From: Chryseobacterium daeguense DSM 19388
GTDB lineage: Bacteria > Bacteroidota > Bacteroidia > Flavobacteriales > Weeksellaceae
DNA length: 64,000 nt
Assembly (NCBI RefSeq): GCF_000430825.1
Contig: NZ_KE387263.1
Location: forward strand, 112,997 to 176,996
Direction: 5' to 3'
Numbering within the stretch: position 1 is the first letter of the stretch; the number at the start of each line of letters is the position of its first letter. The translations under genes were made by a program, and so were the position numbers. Below the pieces are notes generated by a model. That model was given only the letters and a program-made list of their open reading frames with translations. It searched no databases and was not told the origin of the DNA. Below, in pieces: positions 61,139-64,000 of this stretch.

Positions 61139-61504
61139 CTAGTTTTTCTTTTTGAGTTCGTCCAATAGCATTTCAAGGTCTTCCACCGTCATCTCATTCT
61201 TTTCTACAAGGAATGAAACGGCGCTTTTGTAAGAGCCTTTAAAATAATTTTTCACAAGACTTTTCATTGTTTTCCCGGAATACTGCTCTTTTGTAACCAG
61301 CGGGAAATATTCATGCTGTCTTCCGTACACATTATAGTCTACGAATTCTTTTTCTTTTAAAACCTTTAAAATAGTTGAAACCGTATTGGTGTGCGGTTTT
61401 GGTTCGGGAAATAGGTCCAGAATGTCTTTCAGAAATCCTTTTTCCAGTTTCCATAAATATTGCATTACCTGCTCTTCTGCTTTCGTTAATGTCTGAATCT
61501 TCAT
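61139..61504 (-). CDS. blaI: BlaI/MecI/CopY-family repressor
   Basis: 121 residues. A winged-helix DNA-binding domain (MKIQTLTKAEEQVMQYLWK, then PKPHTNTVSTILKVLKEKEF as the recognition helix) and a short dimerisation tail with the probable cleavage region near NYFKGSYKSAVSFL. It forms the repressor of a BlaI/M56 pair: the downstream peptidase would inactivate it. A TACA-AA-TGTA palindrome in its own promoter is the expected operator. Confidence 0.9.
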   Translation of the reverse strand: MKIQTLTKAEEQVMQYLWKLEKGFLKDILDLFPEPKPHTNTVSTILKVLKEKEFVDYNVYGRQHEYFPLVTKEQYSGKTMKSLVKNYFKGSYKSAVSFLVEKNEMTVEDLEMLLDELKKKN

Positions 61505-61838
61505 ATCCCCGTTTTTTTATAGTAAAGTGGTTTTAATCTTAATAAAATTAATATCACTATGAAATTAGTTATACAAATGTAGAAATAAATTTATTTAAAA
61601 CAACTATTTTTTTAGTGATAAAGACTTAATAAACATAAATAATTGATAATCAATAGAATAAATTTTATTAAAATTTGTTAAATTTTTAATCTCATCTATT
61701 TAAAGGCTGTTTAATTAACAGAAAAATCTCCGGATTAAACAAAAATTCTTAAAACTTGTTAAATTTTATTAAATAAAATTAAAATGAATTTGTTTAAAAC
61801 GAGAAAATATATTTATTTTAGTGCTTTAAAAATTTCTC
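61505..61838. promoter_or_regulatory. divergent region of blaI and a secreted-protein gene, with BlaI-type operator
   Basis: 334 bases without a gene. On the minus strand a -7 box TACATTTG (61574-61581) and GTTG at 61601-61604 fit the promoter layout with 19 bases between. TACAAATGTA at 61572-61581 is a palindrome with TACA/TGTA half-sites, the pattern bound by BlaI/MecI repressors, and it covers the -7 box exactly. The remainder is A/T-rich, with TTGTTAAATTTTATTAAA-type repeats and the promoter of the 61839 gene not resolved. Confidence 0.6.
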
Positions 61839-62420
61839 ATGAAAAGATATAATTTATTAATTGTACTATTACTACTTATTTTTAACCTTACTACAGCTCA
61901 GAAGAAGGGTTCTCCGGCGGCAGATTTCAGTGCGGTAAGAGAGGCTAAGACAAAAATTGAAAATACAGTTCCTCTGGTTATAAAACATCTGCAGGAAATC
62001 AGCAATAAGGAAAACGACCCGAATATTCTTGCCAACGGTAAAACAGCATTGGCAAAAGAATACGGAAAAGTAGAGCTGGAATGGAGACTCTACAGAGGAA
62101 ATATGAACAGCTGCATCCTGAACAACTCTTCCAAAAAAGCAAAAAAATGCATGGAATATCACAATACCATGTTCAGAGATACAATGATAAACTACAATAA
62201 TTATATCACAAACCTTACCAGAAAGAACGGATATCTTGGGGTAGAAAGTGATACAAAATTTGAACTAAACCCTGCTGAAGTGGCTACAAAACTAAGCGAA
62301 TCTTATTTTAACGCCAGCGACGCATCTGGAAGAATGAAAGGAACCCAGAAAAAGGATTTCCTGGGGCAGACAATGGCAGATGATTATGCATTGACGCCTT
62401 ACAACCAACTGGCACAATAA
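61839..62420 (+). CDS. secreted helical protein of unknown function
   Basis: 193 residues. Signal peptide about 1-20 (LLLLIFNLTTAQ). The mature protein is mainly helical and charged, with two cysteines (NSCILNN and KKCMEY) that may pair. No recognised domain. Single gene, bounded downstream by a weak terminator at 62445-62475. Confidence 0.7.
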   Translation: MKRYNLLIVLLLLIFNLTTAQKKGSPAADFSAVREAKTKIENTVPLVIKHLQEISNKENDPNILANGKTALAKEYGKVELEWRLYRGNMNSCILNNSSKKAKKCMEYHNTMFRDTMINYNNYITNLTRKNGYLGVESDTKFELNPAEVATKLSESYFNASDASGRMKGTQKKDFLGQTMADDYALTPYNQLAQ

Positions 62421-62444
62421 TTATTTTTTAAATTAAATGATACC

Positions 62445-62475
62445 GAATCCTGCTTTTTTATAAGGCGGGATTTTT
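62445..62475 (+). terminator. terminator-like hairpin
   Basis: AATCCTGC pairs imperfectly with GCGGGATT over an 11-base loop and is followed by a run of eight T. Confidence 0.6.
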
Positions 62476-62556
62476 TTTATAAAAAAATTAAATCATTCTG
62501 TCCAAAAACAAAAATTCAATTGTCATTAAAGTAGAAACAATAAAAAAATAAATAGT

Positions 62557-63009
62557 ATGACACCAAGAATTAATTTATTCGAAAAAGGAAAAAAAGCAAT
62601 CACCCCAATTTTTGGAATTAACCAATACCTCAAACATTCTACCATCGACAGGCATTTGATGGAACTCATCGATTTCAGAATTTCACAGATCAACCAATGT
62701 TCATACTGCCTTGATATGCATTCAAAAGAGCTTCGTGCAATGGGCGAAACAGAACAGCGCCTTTATGGACTCAGCGCCTGGAGAGAAACTCCTTATTTCA
62801 CAGAAAAAGAAAGAGCCGCGCTGGAATATGCCGAAGCTGTAAATACCTTCCATGTCTCAGATGAAATCTATGAAAATACAAAAAATCATTTTTCAGAAGA
62901 AGAAATCATCGATCTTACCATGGTTGTAAATGCCATCAATATCTGGAACAGATTTAACATCGCTTTCCGACAGGTTCCGGGAGATTACAAAGTGGGAATG
63001 TTTGGATAG
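62557..63009 (+). CDS. AhpD-like carboxymuconolactone-decarboxylase-family protein
   Basis: 150 residues. The family's redox CxxC is QCSYCLDMHSKEL (about residues 47-50), followed by the conserved histidine and LNAINIWNRF-type VNAINIWNRFNIAF. Such proteins act as alkylhydroperoxidase-like disulfide reductases or simple decarboxylase-fold enzymes. No AhpC gene is adjacent. Monocistronic, with a hairpin downstream. Confidence 0.9.
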   Translation: MTPRINLFEKGKKAITPIFGINQYLKHSTIDRHLMELIDFRISQINQCSYCLDMHSKELRAMGETEQRLYGLSAWRETPYFTEKERAALEYAEAVNTFHVSDEIYENTKNHFSEEEIIDLTMVVNAINIWNRFNIAFRQVPGDYKVGMFG

Positions 63010-63029
63010 AACAGGTTGTAGAATGCTTT

Positions 63030-63063
63030 AATAGAAAGAGGGTCTTATCAGATTCTCTTTTTT
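63030..63063 (+). terminator. terminator after the AhpD-like gene
   Basis: AAAGAGGGTCT pairs imperfectly with AGATTCTCTTT, followed by a T-run. Confidence 0.6.
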
Positions 63064-63141
63064 TATGCTAAATAATTCACACTCACTTTCCGATGGCACA
63101 ATACATGATAGATCTATTAAAATCAACAAAAAATAAATACC

Positions 63142-63342
63142 ATGTTTAAAAAAGGAGATGCCGTAAGATGGCGGTTTAGCAATGGAGAAACTCACGGAGT
63201 GATCACAAAAATACACACTAAAGATTTTGTTTTTATGAACAGGCAGCGCCGCGCCTCTGAAACAGAACCGCAATACGAAGTAATTAGCGAAAAAACCGGA
63301 AAATCAGCAGTACACAAAGCCTCTGCACTGAAGAAAATGTAA
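63142..63342 (+). CDS. DUF2945 (hypervirulence-associated TUDOR domain) protein
   Basis: 66 residues, nearly all one SH3-like barrel: FKKGDAVRWRFSNGETHGVI at the start and YEVISEKTGKSAVHKASALK at the end fit the DUF2945 pattern. Function unknown; it is common in bacteria and fungi. Followed at once by a short hairpin (AAGCCACAA at 63343 with TTGTGGCTT at 63357-63365). Confidence 0.85.
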   Translation: MFKKGDAVRWRFSNGETHGVITKIHTKDFVFMNRQRRASETEPQYEVISEKTGKSAVHKASALKKM

Positions 63343-63365
63343 AAGCCACAAATTACTTGTGGCTT
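63343..63365. terminator. terminator after the DUF2945 gene
   Basis: A perfect 9-bp stem with a 5-base loop immediately after the stop codon, shared with the convergent hypothetical gene. Confidence 0.7.
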
Positions 63366-63389
63366 GCTTACTATTTTGACCCTTTAAAA

Positions 63390-63800
63390 TCATTTTATTT
63401 TGTCGTAGATCATTTTGGTGACAATTGCCCCAAAAAGATAATAGGCTACAGTCATTACTTTCTTTTGTGTTGTTTCTGCAACCGGTTTATCATCAAGCCC
63501 CATTTTTTCAGGAAGAGCTACCGCCCCCAATCCCATCATCAAACCGGATGCGATATTAAAACCGCTGGTCGCTGTTGTAGCATAATACATTCCGTTTCCT
63601 ATCACATCTCCCGCCAGTGTTGCGGCATACAGCTGATCGTGATTTGTAATTTTCATATCCACTTTATCCAAAGCTTTGTTAAGTGCTTCCTCTCCCACTT
63701 TATTTACTTCAGGGACATTATCAAAATTTCTTCTTACGACTTCGTGAAGCAGGTTCAGCGCAATGGCACCTCCAAGACCTGCGAGAATTTTCTTGTACAT
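63390..63800 (-). CDS. small membrane protein of unknown function
   Basis: 136 residues with an N-terminal hydrophobic segment (KILAGLGGAIALNLLHEVV) and further hydrophobic stretches (GFNIASGLMMGLGAVALP, TVAYYLFGAIVTKMIY), so about three membrane helices or glycine-rich membrane-associated segments. No family recognised. Monocistronic by its surroundings. Confidence 0.65.
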   Translation of the reverse strand: MYKKILAGLGGAIALNLLHEVVRRNFDNVPEVNKVGEEALNKALDKVDMKITNHDQLYAATLAGDVIGNGMYYATTATSGFNIASGLMMGLGAVALPEKMGLDDKPVAETTQKKVMTVAYYLFGAIVTKMIYDKIK

Positions 63801-63894
63801 AATAGTATGATTTAAGTTGGTGTTTAATAAGCAAATCTCTGCATAAATTGAGCCATTTAAACTTAAATCAATTAATTCACAATAGGGAGAATAA

Positions 63895-63927
63895 AAAAGA
63901 GAATCACAAAAATTGTAATTCTCTTTT
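63895..63927 (-). terminator. terminator after tRNA-Met
   Basis: AAAAGAGAAT (63895-63904) pairs with ATTCTCTTTT (63918-63927), 10 bp, downstream of the tRNA on the minus strand. Confidence 0.65.
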
Positions 63928-63934
63928 AAAATAG

Positions 63935-64000
<66 letters not shown>

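Overview
The window is a chromosomal segment of an AT-rich member of the Bacteroidota, most likely a Chryseobacterium-like flavobacterium (Weeksellaceae). The taxonomic call is inferred from gene content: a GLPGLI-family protein, a BlaI/M56 pair with a carboxy-terminal plug-like segment, M61 and M1 peptidases, small HRDC and KTSC proteins, and -7 promoter boxes of the Bacteroidota form TAnnTTTG with TTTG-like -33 boxes. There are no prophages, insertion sequences, CRISPR arrays or rRNA genes. One tRNA gene runs off the right edge.

Layout. (1) 1-4324: glycogen genes glgB-glgA on the minus strand (glgA runs off the left edge), divergent from an esterase carrying an N-terminal CBM48-like domain. 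(2) 4465-12439: an M17 leucyl aminopeptidase-like protein, then a tight five-gene run of ATP-grasp ligase, alpha/beta-hydrolase, second ATP-grasp, GCS2/YbdK carboxylate-amine ligase and class-I glutamine amidotransferase, then an unusual ATP-grasp-like protein. (3) 12602-17276: a complete cyanophycin module of cyanophycin synthetase (minus), cyanophycinase and isoaspartyl peptidase (both plus). Regions 2 and 3 together look like an amide-bond metabolism island: a nitrogen-storage polymer plus a second, uncharacterised amidoligase pathway. This is the strongest candidate for an undescribed system. (4) 17372-28932: small membrane protein, methyltransferase, acetyltransferase, chromate transporter, hisS, HRDC protein, ssb, an arginase-family enzyme, HPP membrane protein, epimerase, Nudix hydrolase, Crp regulator and a J-domain/KTSC protein. 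(5) 29226-31609: an MBOAT O-acyltransferase gene broken by one in-frame amber codon, followed by its SGNH-like partner. (6) 31659-37962: a tetR-tolC-MFP-RND efflux operon with a duplicated palindrome around the tetR promoter. (7) 38102-47117: CvfB-like protein, lpd, glycosyltransferase, a frameshifted membrane-protein gene, recQ, kdsD and tatC. (8) 47470-58193: secreted M1 and M61 peptidases, lipoprotein, sensor kinase with PBP4, PepE, TPR protein, transaldolase-family enzyme and a sugar O-acetyltransferase. (9) 58294-63800: BlaI / M56 peptidase / GLPGLI unit, small secreted and stress proteins. The window ends in tRNA-Met.

Between genes there are recurring repeat families. Most striking are arrays with a strict 7-bp period, GA/TTAG-rich near the end of one gene and CT/TAA-rich near the start of the next. 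Two of them are telomere-like TTTAGGG arrays in opposite orientations. Three copies of an inverted repeat with the core GCTTCGAC..GCTCAGCATGAC and three long palindromes with TTTCGGCG arms are also present. Several plausible translation starts were moved downstream from upstream TTG codons to ATG, because in two cases the TTG lies inside a -7 promoter box.
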